Source of the DNA: an uncultured Clostridia bacterium
GTDB taxonomy: Bacteria > Bacillota > Clostridia > TANB77 > CAG-465
Direction: 5' to 3'
Assembly: GCA_944388585.1 (NCBI GenBank)
Contig: CALXJI010000002.1
Span: forward strand, 62,001-126,000
DNA length: 64,000 bases
Made by a program: the position numbers and the translations under genes. Positions 8,987 through 18,567 of the stretch are shown here, piece after piece (within the stretch, counting starts at the first letter, position 1; each line of letters starts with the position of its first letter). The notes beneath the pieces are model-generated. The model made no database searches. It was not told the origin of the DNA and worked only from the letters and a program-made list of their open reading frames with translations.

Positions 8987-10009
8987 CTATTCAAAATATT
9001 CTACATTTAAAGCTCTTACTATATATTCATATGGCTCTTCTTGTCCATTTTTAAGCATATCCTTATATCCACTCATATATATATATGAACTTACACTATC
9101 TTTTGCATTACTATTTGACTCTAAAACAACCTTTATCTGTTCAATTAGGTTAAAATCTTCAATTTTTAAAGCTTCTTCCATATATTCAGATATTTCTTTA
9201 GCATATTCTTCTACACTTATTTTGTTGACATCATCTACATTTTTATAAAAATTAATTGTTAGTGTATGTGTATCATCATACGAAATTTCAACATCTATAT
9301 TTGAAGACTCTATATGATCTAGATTTGCACTAAGATCATCAGATATTTTATCTAATATTTTTTGCTTATATTCATCTTGAACATTATCTTTTTCTTTTAG
9401 AAAAACGACAAAATATCCTATATTGTTATTATTTATAGTATCATTTGTATAAAAAATAAAGCTTGGATTTATTCCATAATTATACTCTGTTAAAAATACC
9501 TTAAATCTACTACTAGATGAATATTCATTAGAAAAATATTTAACAAGGCTTTTTTTAGCATAAAAATATGAAATATAATTTCCATTAAAGAAGCTATTTA
9601 TTACCACTGAAATAAATAATGATATTATAACTATTAATAAATATCTTATTTTCAATTTATTATTATTTTTTCTTTTTTTCTTAATTAAATAATATAGTTT
9701 TCTAATATAATATCCACATATTTCTCCGAATAAACAGCAAACTGTTATTTGTATGGAAATAAATAAATTATATAATAATTGTGATGGTATTTTTATCTGT
9801 AGCAATACTATAGATATAATAAATGTAAATATTGTAGTCATAAACTTTCTATTAAATACTACTTGTCCTAAAATTCCAACTATACAAGCAATAGGTAGCA
9901 TTTTAAAAAATATATTTCCATATATACACCAATATATAGATATAACTAATAGCACACATCCCAGTATAGCTTCTAAATATTTAAATAAAATATTATCTTT
10001 CTTTTTCAA
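8987..10009 (-). CDS. Polytopic membrane protein with extracytoplasmic C-terminal domain
   Basis: This protein has about 340 residues. A TTG start at 10009 fits the GAGGTGG ribosome site, because the GTG at 10018 lies inside that site. About four hydrophobic segments cover roughly residues 10-95, and another lies near 120-145. A charged loop (KKKRKNNNK) separates them. The C-terminal 200 residues are soluble, beta-rich and contain no recognised motif. It sits directly upstream of the HExxH gene in one operon. I do not recognise the family. Confidence 0.7.
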   Translation of the reverse strand: MKKKDNILFKYLEAILGCVLLVISIYWCIYGNIFFKMLPIACIVGILGQVVFNRKFMTTIFTFIISIVLLQIKIPSQLLYNLFISIQITVCCLFGEICGYYIRKLYYLIKKKRKNNNKLKIRYLLIVIISLFISVVINSFFNGNYISYFYAKKSLVKYFSNEYSSSSRFKVFLTEYNYGINPSFIFYTNDTINNNNIGYFVVFLKEKDNVQDEYKQKILDKISDDLSANLDHIESSNIDVEISYDDTHTLTINFYKNVDDVNKISVEEYAKEISEYMEEALKIEDFNLIEQIKVVLESNSNAKDSVSSYIYMSGYKDMLKNGQEEPYEYIVRALNVEYFE

Positions 10010-10069
10010 GAATACCACCTCATTTATTAAATTATATATTAAAGAAAAAAATATATCAATATAAATATA

Positions 10070-10762
10070 TCAATATAACACCCATTTAATTCCTTTAGCT
10101 ATTCTTAACGATACTTCTTGAAAATGATTTCCATCATTTTCGATATAAACAGTATTTATGCCTTTATCTTTATATATTTTTTCTAACTCTTTTGTATTGT
10201 TTTCAACTTCTGATAATATTTTATTTTTAACTTTACTTTCTCTATTTCCAAGAGAAAAGTATATTTTTTCAATATTAGAACTTATATTATTTTCCTTAAC
10301 AAATTCTAAAAAATCTGGATACCAAAAAGAACCTGAAGCTGATACTATTCTTTTAAATAAATCTGTTTTATATGCTATATAAACAGAGAATAATCCAGCT
10401 AGAGAATATCCAGCTATCGTATAATATTTTATATTTTTATTCAATTTATTTATAATAAAATTACTTACATATTGCATAATGTCATTTACTAATAAATCTA
10501 TATACTCATCTGCTTTTCCCAAAAAATTAGAATCATAATTATTTATATTTTCTGTATACCAAGGAGACATATCATTATTCCAATCTAAATTAGATATTGA
10601 AACTAATATAAATTCATTACAATTTATATCATTACATTTATTATATACTTCTTCAGCATTATCACTATAATTATTTAATATTACTACTGGTAATTCCTTT
10701 AGATTACTGTTGTTAAAATATATATTAATAATTTTATTCTTTATTTTAAATTGCTCTTTCAT
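10070..10762 (-). CDS. Alpha/beta-hydrolase, esterase-D/enterochelin-esterase type
   Basis: This 230-residue protein is of the predicted alpha/beta-hydrolase type. The nucleophile elbow GYSLAGLFS (about residues 118-126) holds the Ser, and the tail has ENDGNHFQEVSLR, where His is the likely catalytic base. FSLGNRESKVKN near 165 may hold the acid region. There is no signal peptide, so it is probably cytosolic. It starts 9 bases after the broken MmcQ/YjbR gene and may share its transcript. The substrate is unknown. Confidence 0.8.
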   Translation of the reverse strand: MKEQFKIKNKIINIYFNNSNLKELPVVILNNYSDNAEEVYNKCNDINCNEFILVSISNLDWNNDMSPWYTENINNYDSNFLGKADEYIDLLVNDIMQYVSNFIINKLNKNIKYYTIAGYSLAGLFSVYIAYKTDLFKRIVSASGSFWYPDFLEFVKENNISSNIEKIYFSLGNRESKVKNKILSEVENNTKELEKIYKDKGINTVYIENDGNHFQEVSLRIAKGIKWVLY

Positions 10763-10771
10763 ATTTTCACC

Positions 10772-11797
10772 CTAACATTTATTTAAATCCTCTCTTAATC
10801 TACTAGAAACACCTCGTGGTCCTCTTATTGATTTTATACCATATTCATTTAATTTTTTTAGAGTAAATTTATCTTTATCATATTTTTTCAAAAGTTTTAA
10901 TTTCATTATTTTTTTCATAGAAACATTTTTATCTTTATATTCATAAGGTATATCTGTCTCTATTGCTTCACACTTATATAGTATTGCAGAATATGGTCTG
11001 GCAACATACAAATATACTATATCTCCTTTTAATATGTTATTTGACTGTTTCCAATCAACAACACTACTATTATTAAAAGATTCTATTAAATCAAAATAAT
11101 TAGGATTAGCTGGGACAATCCATTCTCCTTGAATATTAGAATTTTGATAACTAATATCTATAAGATTCATTATTTCTTCATCTGTCAAACTATCATCTAA
11201 AATTATAGTTATCCAATTCTTTTTACTTAAGTGATATGCAGGATAGATATTTTTTTTATTTAAATATTTTTCTACTTTATCATCAAGTTTTACATTTAAT
11301 ATTTCAATATTTAAGGACTCATTAGAAATTATTTTTTCTTTATTAATACTCATAATTATTCCAAACCATTTACCACTTCTAGAATTTCTAAAGACTGCAT
11401 AATCTGGAAACTTGTCCCATAAAAATTCAGGTAATACTTCATATCAATTTTTTATTAACTCTGCTATTCTATTTGATTGTTCAAAAACAAAATACTTATT
11501 TTCAAAGCATTTATTTTTTATATCTTTCAAAATTTTCATATATTCATTTTTTACAGTATTTATAAATTCTCCTAATACATTTTCAATTCTAAAATTTGTA
11601 TATTCCTCTTCCATTTCTAAATCATATACTTTTCCATTAATATTGCCTAATTTATCTACACTAATATCTGCTCTAAATTTATCATTCATAAAAATCTTAG
11701 AATATTTATATTCATCATTTTCTTTTAAGAAGCCATATTTTTCTAATTTATTAAAATTTACACTTGCTTTTTTAAATAATTCACTTTCAATACTCAT
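10772..11797 (-). pseudogene. MmcQ/YjbR + EVE-like protein gene interrupted by one in-frame TGA
   Basis: Two open frames (11797-11444 and 11353-10772) are in the same phase and are separated only by a TGA at 11444-11446. Read through, the sequence continues IAELIKN-stop-YEVLPEFLWDKFPDYAVFRN, the usual centre of MmcQ/YjbR proteins. The C-terminal half then has the family motif YPAYHLSKKNWITIILDD followed by a PUA/EVE-like domain (EWIVPANPNYFDLIESF, then GDIVYLYVARP). The full product would be about 341 residues. The start at 11797 has GGGGTGAAATTT. TGA is a normal stop elsewhere, so this looks like a recent nonsense mutation or a sequence error. Confidence 0.85.
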
Positions 11798-11906
11798 AAA
11801 TTTCACCCCTGCATCCATAATTATTATATCATACATAAACTAATTTATATACTATAGTGTATATTTCTATTTTTAAATTAATATATTGTTATGAGGTTAT
11901 TTTATT

Positions 11907-13037
11907 ATGAAAAGAAAAATTATATTATTTTTTATTCTTATAGTCGTCTTTAATATGTTTTCAAATATTTTTGCTACAGAAATATCTTCTCCAAGTGCTG
12001 TAGTAATATGTGAGGATACAGGTAGAGTATTATATGATAAAAATTCAAAAGAAAAAAGAAAAATGGCATCTTTAACTAAAGTTATGACATCTATACTCTT
12101 AATAGAAAACTGTAAACTAGATGAACAAATTAAAATAGCAAAAGAAGCATGTTATATTGGTGGCTCTGAAGTAGGACTAAAACCAAATGACACGGTAAGT
12201 GCAGAAAGCTTACTTTATGGAATGTTACTTCCGTCTGGTAATGATTGTGCTATGGCAGTAGCATATCATATAGGAGGAAATATAGAAAACTTTGCAAACT
12301 TAATGAATGCTAAAGCTACAGAATTAGGACTTGAAGATACTCATTTTGCAAATCCACATGGTCTAGATAATGATGAACACTATTCTAGTGCTTATTCTCT
12401 TGCTATACTTGCAAAATATGCACTATCTTATCCAAAGATTGCAGAAATTGTTTCAACTAATGAAAAAGATGTAAATTTTGGTTCATTTAATAAACATCTT
12501 ACTAATACAAATGCTCTTCTTAGAACATACGATAAAGCTACTGGTGTTAAAACAGGATTTACCAATGGAGCAAATAGATGTTTAATAGCCTCAGCTACAC
12601 AAGATGAACTAAACCTTATTGGTGTAGTGCTAGGAAGTGATACATCTCAAACACGTTTTAATGACACTAAAACAATTTTAGAAGATACTTTTAGTAAATA
12701 TAAATTATTCGATATTTCTAACTTTTTAAATGTATATATAAATATACCTATAATTAAAGGAAAAGACGAAAGATATATTTTCTCTTATAGTGAAAATAAA
12801 AAGGAAGCTTTAACTCAAGAAGAATATGATAAAATTTATGTTTCTCAAAATTTTCTAGACAAAATAGAAGCTCCAATGTATGCAGGAACATACATTGGAA
12901 CGTATAAAGTAAGTGTTGATGATGAAGTTTTATATTCTAAAGATTTCTATCTTTCACAAGACATTTTAAAAAAGACTCCTTTAGATTATTTTATATCTAG
13001 CATAAAAAATATGTTTAATAAACTAGAAGCTATTTAG
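11907..13037 (+). CDS. Serine-type D-alanyl-D-alanine carboxypeptidase (S11, DacF/PBP5-like)
   Basis: The enzyme trims the terminal D-Ala from peptidoglycan stem peptides. A signal peptide (about residues 1-24, ending NIFA) precedes the catalytic domain. SLTK (about 55-58) is the SxxK nucleophile motif, PSGND (about 110-114) is the SxN motif, and KTG lies in TGVKTGFTNGA (about 215). The C-terminal 110 residues fit the PBP5_C beta domain. The 376-residue length is normal. The 3' end overlaps the convergent TcdA-like gene by 15 bases. Confidence 0.95.
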   Translation: MKRKIILFFILIVVFNMFSNIFATEISSPSAVVICEDTGRVLYDKNSKEKRKMASLTKVMTSILLIENCKLDEQIKIAKEACYIGGSEVGLKPNDTVSAESLLYGMLLPSGNDCAMAVAYHIGGNIENFANLMNAKATELGLEDTHFANPHGLDNDEHYSSAYSLAILAKYALSYPKIAEIVSTNEKDVNFGSFNKHLTNTNALLRTYDKATGVKTGFTNGANRCLIASATQDELNLIGVVLGSDTSQTRFNDTKTILEDTFSKYKLFDISNFLNVYINIPIIKGKDERYIFSYSENKKEALTQEEYDKIYVSQNFLDKIEAPMYAGTYIGTYKVSVDDEVLYSKDFYLSQDILKKTPLDYFISSIKNMFNKLEAI

Positions 13038-13718
13038 CAAATCATTTATTACCTCAGACGATATCATAAGACCAGCAACAGATGGTACAAAAGATATACT
13101 TCCTTGTACTATCTTTTCCTCTACTCTTTTTACAGGTAATGGTTCTTCAGTAGAATAAAGTACTTTGACATTTCTTACATCTAGCTTTTTTAATTCTTTC
13201 CTTATAATTTTTGCAAGTGGACATACCGAAGTTTTTGAAATATCACATATTTTAAATGCAAATGGATTAAGCTTATTACCTGTTCCCATTGAGCTTATTA
13301 CTTTAGTGTTTGCCTCTTTAGCTTTTACTATTATTTCTATTTTTGCTTTAATATCATCCACAGCATCAACAACATAATCATATGAATTAAAATTTATTAA
13401 GTTTGATTTTTCTTTTGTAAAATTCATTTTAAAAGTATTAACTTTAGCATTTGGATTAATAGACAATATTCTTTCCTTCTCTACATCTACTTTATTTTTT
13501 CCGATTGTATTAAGAGTTGCAATAATTTGTCTATTTATATTTGTCACATCTATAATATCCTTATCTACAATATCTATATTTTCTATTCCAGCTCTTGCAA
13601 GAGCTTCAATTACATATGAGCCTACTCCTCCACATCCAAACACAATTATTTTTTTATCTTTTATATAATTAAATTTTTCTTCTCCTATTAGAAGTTTTTC
13701 TCTTTGAAATATATCCAA
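13023..13718 (-). CDS. tcdA: tRNA threonylcarbamoyladenosine dehydratase (TcdA/YgdL, ThiF-type E1)
   Basis: The protein adenylates and cyclises t6A37 in tRNA to ct6A. The 231-residue protein has the nucleotide loop FGCGGVGSYVIEALARAG near residues 28-45, then DKDIIDVTNINRQI, and later DAVDDIKAKIEI, all typical of ThiF/MoeB-type E1 enzymes. The start is TTG at 13718 with GGAGATTGAA before it. The product begins FQREKLLIG, as is usual for TcdA. It has no ubiquitin-like partner nearby, which favours TcdA over ThiF or MoeB. Confidence 0.9.
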   Translation of the reverse strand: MDIFQREKLLIGEEKFNYIKDKKIIVFGCGGVGSYVIEALARAGIENIDIVDKDIIDVTNINRQIIATLNTIGKNKVDVEKERILSINPNAKVNTFKMNFTKEKSNLINFNSYDYVVDAVDDIKAKIEIIVKAKEANTKVISSMGTGNKLNPFAFKICDISKTSVCPLAKIIRKELKKLDVRNVKVLYSTEEPLPVKRVEEKIVQGSISFVPSVAGLMISSEVINDLLNSF

Positions 13719-13802
13719 TTCAATCTCCTTTCAATTATGTATACTATTATATTTTATTATTCTTGTTTAGTCAAGCTTTTTATATTCTTAAGAAAGTGTA
13801 AT

Positions 13803-13858
13803 TGCAAGTTTTTACGACGACTTTTGCTATGAAAATGCAAGTTTTTACGACGACTTTT
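13803..13858. repeat. Two 23-base direct repeats
   Basis: The unit starting TGCAAGTTTTTACGACGA is present at 13803-13825 and again, identical, at 13836-13858, spaced 33 bases apart. It lies in the non-coding gap between the TcdA-like gene and pheT. Its function is unknown. Confidence 0.8.
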
Positions 13859-13864
13859 AAAAAT

Positions 13865-13892
13865 AATATAAAAGACCTACACAGTAGGCCTT
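13865..13892 (-). terminator. pheST terminator
   Basis: A 9-bp stem (13872-13880 with 13884-13892, one G.U) ends just after the pheT stop, with a T-rich tail on the minus strand. Confidence 0.75.
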
Positions 13893-13895
13893 ATT

Positions 13896-16289
13896 TTATT
13901 CATTTATATATATATTATTTTTATTTAATTCTTTAAGAATAATTTCTCTTTCTTCATCTATTTGTTCTTTAGTTAAAGTATCAATATATGATCCAATAGT
14001 AAATCTTATTGTAATAGTCTTTTTGTCTTTTAATTTTTCTGAATCTTCATAAATATCTACTAATGAATATTCCATAAGATATTGCATTTTAGCATTATTT
14101 ATTATTTCTTCTATCTGAGAATATTTTATTTCTTTATCTACAATTAAAGATAAATCAAAATTTACAGTTTGATATTTTGACACTTCTTTATATGATATAT
14201 CTCTTTTTACCATATTACCTAATATATCTATTCTAAGTTCTGCTACAACAATAGATACTTTTGAATTAATTGCATCTTTAATTTTAGGATGAACAACAGT
14301 AATATATCCTAGCTCTTGATCATTTACTATAATTTTAAAACTATTTACAGGGTGCATCCAATTATATTTTATATCTTCAATGTTTTCGTATCTTGCATTT
14401 AAGTTTTTATTAATATTTACAATATTATCTATCATTGACTTTACTTCATATACTAGCTCTTCTTCACTCTGCTTAGCACTTGTAAGACCAATGCCTAACA
14501 CTTTATACTCATCTGCTTCTTTCCCATCAAAATTATAATCAAAAGTTCTTCCTATTTCAAATATTTTGCATTCTGGCATATACTTTAAATTTTTATTAAT
14601 AGCATAAAGCATAGTTGGTGCCATTTCTCTTCTTAATGTATTGTCTAGTTTTGCTATTCCATTTACAATTTTTAAGTTGTCTCTTACTTTTATTCCTAAT
14701 TCTTGATTTAGCTGTGTATCATACCAAACATAGCTATGTATTTCAGACATACCATATTTTGTTGCAAGTAAAACTTTTGCATCATACTCAAGTTCTCTTA
14801 CTTGATCTTTTGGTACTGGTGAAATTTTCCATAAATTAGTTTTTGGCTCAATATTATCATATCCATGAATTCTTGCAATTTCTTCTATAATATCTGCTTT
14901 TTGACTAACATCTTTTGTTGCTCTAAAAGTAGGTACATCTATTGTTAAATTTTTATCTTCACGTTTTACACCATACTCTAAATTTGTTAATGTTGTAACA
15001 ATTTCATCCATAGATATTTCTTTTCCTATACTTCTATCAATATAATCTTTATCTATATCAATAGTTATATGTGGATATTTTTTAATATATATATCTGTAA
15101 ATGATGATGTTACCTTAATATCCTTATCCTCATCTTTAAGTATCTTTATAAATCTAGCTATAGCAAGTTTTGTAAGCTCTGGATCTAATGTCTTCTCATA
15201 ACGAGCAGCTGCATCTGTTCTTAAATCCAATTTACTTGCAGTCTTACGGATATTTACAGCATCAAAATTTGCTGACTCTAAAAATAGAGATGTTGTATTA
15301 TCTGTAATTTCACTTGCAAGACCACCCATAACTCCTGCAATACCTACAGGCTCATCTTCATGACAAATCATTAAAGTGCCTTTATCTAATTTTCTTTTTT
15401 GAGAATCTAATGTTACAAACTCACTATCCTCTTTTAATGTTCTTACATTTACACTATTTACTATCTTCTCATCAAATGCATGCATTGGCTGGCCAAGTTC
15501 AAGCATAATATAGTTTGTCATGTCTGCAAGTAAATTAATACTTCTCATTCCACAATAATATAGTCTAACTTTTATTTTCCAAGAGGCCTGTTTTTTAGTT
15601 ACATTTTCTACTCTCATAGAACTATATCTTAAACATAATGGATTTTCATCATCTTCTACTTCCACACCTATATTTAATTTTTCTAAATTATTATATAAAT
15701 CTAGATCCTCTATCTCTAAAGGTTTCAATTTTCTTCCTGTAATTGCAGCTATTTCTCTTGCAATTCCATAATGTCCCCATAAATCTGGTCTATTAGTTAA
15801 AGATTTGTTATCTACTTCATATATAATATCATCTACTGGTATTATATTTTTTATATTTTCTCCTAATGGAGCATCATCATCTAAAATTATAATTCCTGAA
15901 TGATCATCACTAATTCCAAGTTCTTTTTCAGATAAACACATACCATTACTTTCTTGTCCAGCAAGTATAGCTTTTCCTATTTTTTGTCCAGCTACAGTAC
16001 TTCCAACTTGTGCAAAAGCTACTTTAATTCCTTCTCTTACATTTGGAGCTCCACAAATAACTTGTAATTTTTCTTTTCCAGTATCTACCATTAATTTATG
16101 TAGTTTTTTAGAATTTTCAACATTTTCTACACTTAAAACTTTTGCAACTATTACTCCATCAACATCTTGACCATGTTTTGTAATTCCTTCAACTTCTGCA
16201 GTTGACATTGTAAATTTATATATTAACTTTTCTACATCTACCCCATCTAAATCTACAAAATCTTTAATCCAATTTATTGATATATACAT
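13896..16289 (-). CDS. pheT: Phenylalanine--tRNA ligase beta subunit
   Basis: This is the beta chain of the alpha2beta2 enzyme that charges tRNA-Phe. The 797-residue protein starts with YISINWIKDFVDL. It has an EMAP/tRNA-binding OB domain (about residues 40-150, VIVAKVLSVE then QVICGAPNV), the B3/B4 editing region, the B5 domain, and the C-terminal ferredoxin-like anticodon-binding domain (about 705-797). The length is standard. It follows pheS by 12 bases with an AGGAGG site, so both depend on the upstream T-box. Confidence 0.98.
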   Translation of the reverse strand: MYISINWIKDFVDLDGVDVEKLIYKFTMSTAEVEGITKHGQDVDGVIVAKVLSVENVENSKKLHKLMVDTGKEKLQVICGAPNVREGIKVAFAQVGSTVAGQKIGKAILAGQESNGMCLSEKELGISDDHSGIIILDDDAPLGENIKNIIPVDDIIYEVDNKSLTNRPDLWGHYGIAREIAAITGRKLKPLEIEDLDLYNNLEKLNIGVEVEDDENPLCLRYSSMRVENVTKKQASWKIKVRLYYCGMRSINLLADMTNYIMLELGQPMHAFDEKIVNSVNVRTLKEDSEFVTLDSQKRKLDKGTLMICHEDEPVGIAGVMGGLASEITDNTTSLFLESANFDAVNIRKTASKLDLRTDAAARYEKTLDPELTKLAIARFIKILKDEDKDIKVTSSFTDIYIKKYPHITIDIDKDYIDRSIGKEISMDEIVTTLTNLEYGVKREDKNLTIDVPTFRATKDVSQKADIIEEIARIHGYDNIEPKTNLWKISPVPKDQVRELEYDAKVLLATKYGMSEIHSYVWYDTQLNQELGIKVRDNLKIVNGIAKLDNTLRREMAPTMLYAINKNLKYMPECKIFEIGRTFDYNFDGKEADEYKVLGIGLTSAKQSEEELVYEVKSMIDNIVNINKNLNARYENIEDIKYNWMHPVNSFKIIVNDQELGYITVVHPKIKDAINSKVSIVVAELRIDILGNMVKRDISYKEVSKYQTVNFDLSLIVDKEIKYSQIEEIINNAKMQYLMEYSLVDIYEDSEKLKDKKTITIRFTIGSYIDTLTKEQIDEEREIILKELNKNNIYINE

Positions 16290-16301
16290 TTTTTCTTCCT
16301 C

Positions 16302-17330
16302 CTATTTAATTTTCATTTGCTTTAATATTCTTAAATCACATGAATTTAATGCACGTAAATCGTCAATATTATATTTCATCATAGCCAAACGACTAAGTCC
16401 AAGGCCAAAAGCAAAGCCTGAATATTCTTCCGGATCTATTCCACCCATTCTTAGCACATTAGGATGTATCATACCACATGGACATAACTCTATCCAACTT
16501 CCATTTTTACATACCTTACATCCTTTTCCATCACAATATGGACATTTTATATCTAACTCAAATCCAGGTTCAACAAATGGGAAATATCCTGGTCTAAGTC
16601 TGACTTCTACATCTTTTTTAAATACCTCTGAAAGTAAAGTCTTCATAAAATATATTAAATTTGAAATAGATACATCCTTATCTATCATCATGCCTTCCAT
16701 TTGGAAGAATGTATTTTCATGAGATGCATCAAGTGCCTCATTTCTAAAACATCTTCCAGGAAATATTGCCTTTAGTGGTGCACCATATTTTAACATTATT
16801 TTATTTTGAGCTGCTGAAGTCTGAGTTTTTAAAAGCTCACCATTTTCTAACCAAAATGTATCTTGCATATCACGTGCTGGGTGATATTTTGGAACATTAA
16901 CAGCTTCAAAGTTATTATATTCTGTTTCTACCTCGTTTCCATCTTCAACTGTAAATCCCATTCCTGTAAAAATATCTTCCAATTCTTTTTGCACTATTGT
17001 AATAGGATGTAAAGATCCTATTTTATTTTCCACTGGAACTGTTATATCTATTTTTTTAGCGTTTTTTATTCTTGTCTCATATTCTTTTTCTTTCAATTCT
17101 TGCTTTTTTTGTTCAACTAAAATTTCAATTTCTTCTCTTAGTTTATTTGCCTGCTGTCCTACCTCTTTTCTTTTTGAAGCTTCTACATTTTTCAAGTTTT
17201 TTAAAATTTCTACAACTTTTCCTTTTTTTCCTAAATATTCTACACGAATATTTTCAACATCTGCAGTAGTTTGAACATTTTTCATTTCTTTTTCTACTTC
17301 TTCTTTTAATAGTGATAATTTTTCTTCCAT
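16302..17330 (-). CDS. pheS: Phenylalanine--tRNA ligase alpha subunit
   Basis: This is the catalytic alpha chain. The ATG at 17330 is chosen because GGAGGAGAAAATA lies directly before it and the product then begins MEEKLSLLKEEVEKEM, giving 342 residues. An N-terminal coiled coil (about 1-85) binds tRNA. The class II core follows, with HPARDMQDTFW, the FRNEALDASHENTFFQMEG motif and the motif-3 region GLGLSRLAMMKY. A Cys-rich insert (CPYCDGKGCKVC) of the usual clostridial type may bind zinc. Expression is controlled by the T-box leader. Confidence 0.98.
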   Translation of the reverse strand: MEEKLSLLKEEVEKEMKNVQTTADVENIRVEYLGKKGKVVEILKNLKNVEASKRKEVGQQANKLREEIEILVEQKKQELKEKEYETRIKNAKKIDITVPVENKIGSLHPITIVQKELEDIFTGMGFTVEDGNEVETEYNNFEAVNVPKYHPARDMQDTFWLENGELLKTQTSAAQNKIMLKYGAPLKAIFPGRCFRNEALDASHENTFFQMEGMMIDKDVSISNLIYFMKTLLSEVFKKDVEVRLRPGYFPFVEPGFELDIKCPYCDGKGCKVCKNGSWIELCPCGMIHPNVLRMGGIDPEEYSGFAFGLGLSRLAMMKYNIDDLRALNSCDLRILKQMKIK

Positions 17331-17355
17331 TATTTTCTCCTCCTTAAATACAAAA

Positions 17356-17617
17356 AAACATTCCATCCTAAAACATAGGACGAAATGTTTAATTCCGCGT
17401 TACCACCTAAATTCATTTGCATAAATACAAATGCTCTCAAAAGCTATTACGGGCATACCCGCTTGTTCCTACTCAAAATATTTTTTCAAAACAAGACCTC
17501 CAAAGTGAAATTTCAGTAATAGTATATTAGTAGGCTTACAGCCGATGACCCACATTCTCTATAATATATTCTCTATTACCTACTTTGCTTTATCATAGGT
17601 TTTTTATGTATCTTACA
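17356..17617 (-). ncRNA. Phe-specific T-box riboswitch leader of pheST
   Basis: The leader contains the conserved T-box sequence AGGTGGTAACGCGG (complement of 17395-17408) and a Stem I whose 3' side reads ATTTCACTTTGG. In it UUC (complement of 17507-17509) followed by A is the Phe specifier, matching the downstream gene. Stem I begins near 17590. The intrinsic terminator (17357-17370 with 17376-17389 and a T run) competes with the antiterminator. Uncharged tRNA-Phe should therefore switch the operon on. Confidence 0.95.
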
Positions 17618-17623
17618 TTTTGC

Positions 17624-17652
17624 ATTATAACACACCTATATTAGTTTGTCAA
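17624..17652 (-). promoter_or_regulatory. Consensus SigA promoter of the pheST T-box
   Basis: On the minus strand a perfect TTGACA (17647-17652), a 17-base spacer and a perfect TATAAT (17624-17629) lie upstream of Stem I. Confidence 0.92.
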
Positions 17653-17659
17653 ATACATA

Positions 17660-18531
17660 TTAAATTTTATTATAAACATCTTTTATTATTTCATATCTAA
17701 AAGTAATTATTTTTTTGTAAAAATTTTTTCTAATATCTGATATACATGGTATATTATCTATGAAATTGTTAATTTCATTAATATCAATATAACTAAATAC
17801 TCTTTTAATAGCTTTATTACATTCTACATTTTTCATACTTTTTATATATTCCATATATTTTATCTTTTTACCATTATCTTTAATACAAGAATAACAATTT
17901 AAAGCTAAATTTTTAATTTCTGCATTAGTAATCTTCTCTATTTGCATATCCTCCAAAATAGGATTTAAACAAGAGCCACAATCATATATTGGTGAAAACT
18001 TTGCCTTACGTGTTTTTATATCTAATAATATTCCCCAGTTTCCATTATGTCTATCTGTATTTCCAATTAAACTGTCTATTATAAACATGTTCCAAAATTT
18101 CTCATTTAAATCTTCAATAAATATTATATTTATCTTGGTTAGTTTTTTTATTTCTCTATTACTTCAATAATATCTGTTATTTCTGTTTCAATTTTTCTAT
18201 CTGGGTTTACACTTAATGCTAAACTTTGAAATTCATATAAAACATGCTCTGAATCAGTAAAATCTTTACAAGCACAAACTATTTTTTCTTTCCCATTATA
18301 TTCATATGTACCTAATATAGTATTTTGTGTATCAAAATTTGCAAATTTAAATATATTACTCCCAATATATTCTGAAAGTGCATTATTTATATATGAAATA
18401 TTTTTATTTTTATATATTATTGGATTTGGAAATTTTACTAGATATTTTTTATTATTATATATTAAAGTTTTCTTTTTCTCTGATCCTTTATAATTATTTA
18501 ATTCTTCTTTAGCTTTTAAAAAATCTATCAT
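17660..18531 (-). pseudogene. HipA/CtkA-like protein kinase gene with a frameshift
   Basis: The N-terminal part (18531-18148, 127 residues) has an ATP-site Lys in KKYLVKFPNP. The C-terminal part (open from about 18145 in the -1 phase, internal ATG at 18088) has the catalytic loop GNTDRHNGNWG and the metal-binding YDCGS. Joined, they would form one HipA-like Ser/Thr kinase of about 290 residues. The break lies at an A-rich tract near 18145-18155, where GAGAAA-TAA is followed by seven A. A one-base loss restores the frame, so it is a recent mutation or a homopolymer error. No HipB-like antitoxin is adjacent. The start has AAGGAGAGAA. Confidence 0.8.
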
Positions 18532-18567
18532 TTCTCTCCTTTATAACATAGATATTTTTTTATTATA

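Noticed and set aside
11444-11446. TGA as selenocysteine or as a reassigned codon
   Set aside because: No redox motif surrounds it, TGA ends other genes such as that at 5637, and TGG is used for Trp throughout.
11412-11843. Plus-strand 143-codon frame over the broken MmcQ/YjbR gene
   Set aside because: It is antisense to clear family sequence and has no ribosome site; its hydrophobic look comes from the complement of Lys-rich codons.
13803-13858. CRISPR array
   Set aside because: There are only two units with a 10-base gap, no spacer-sized intervals and no cas genes.
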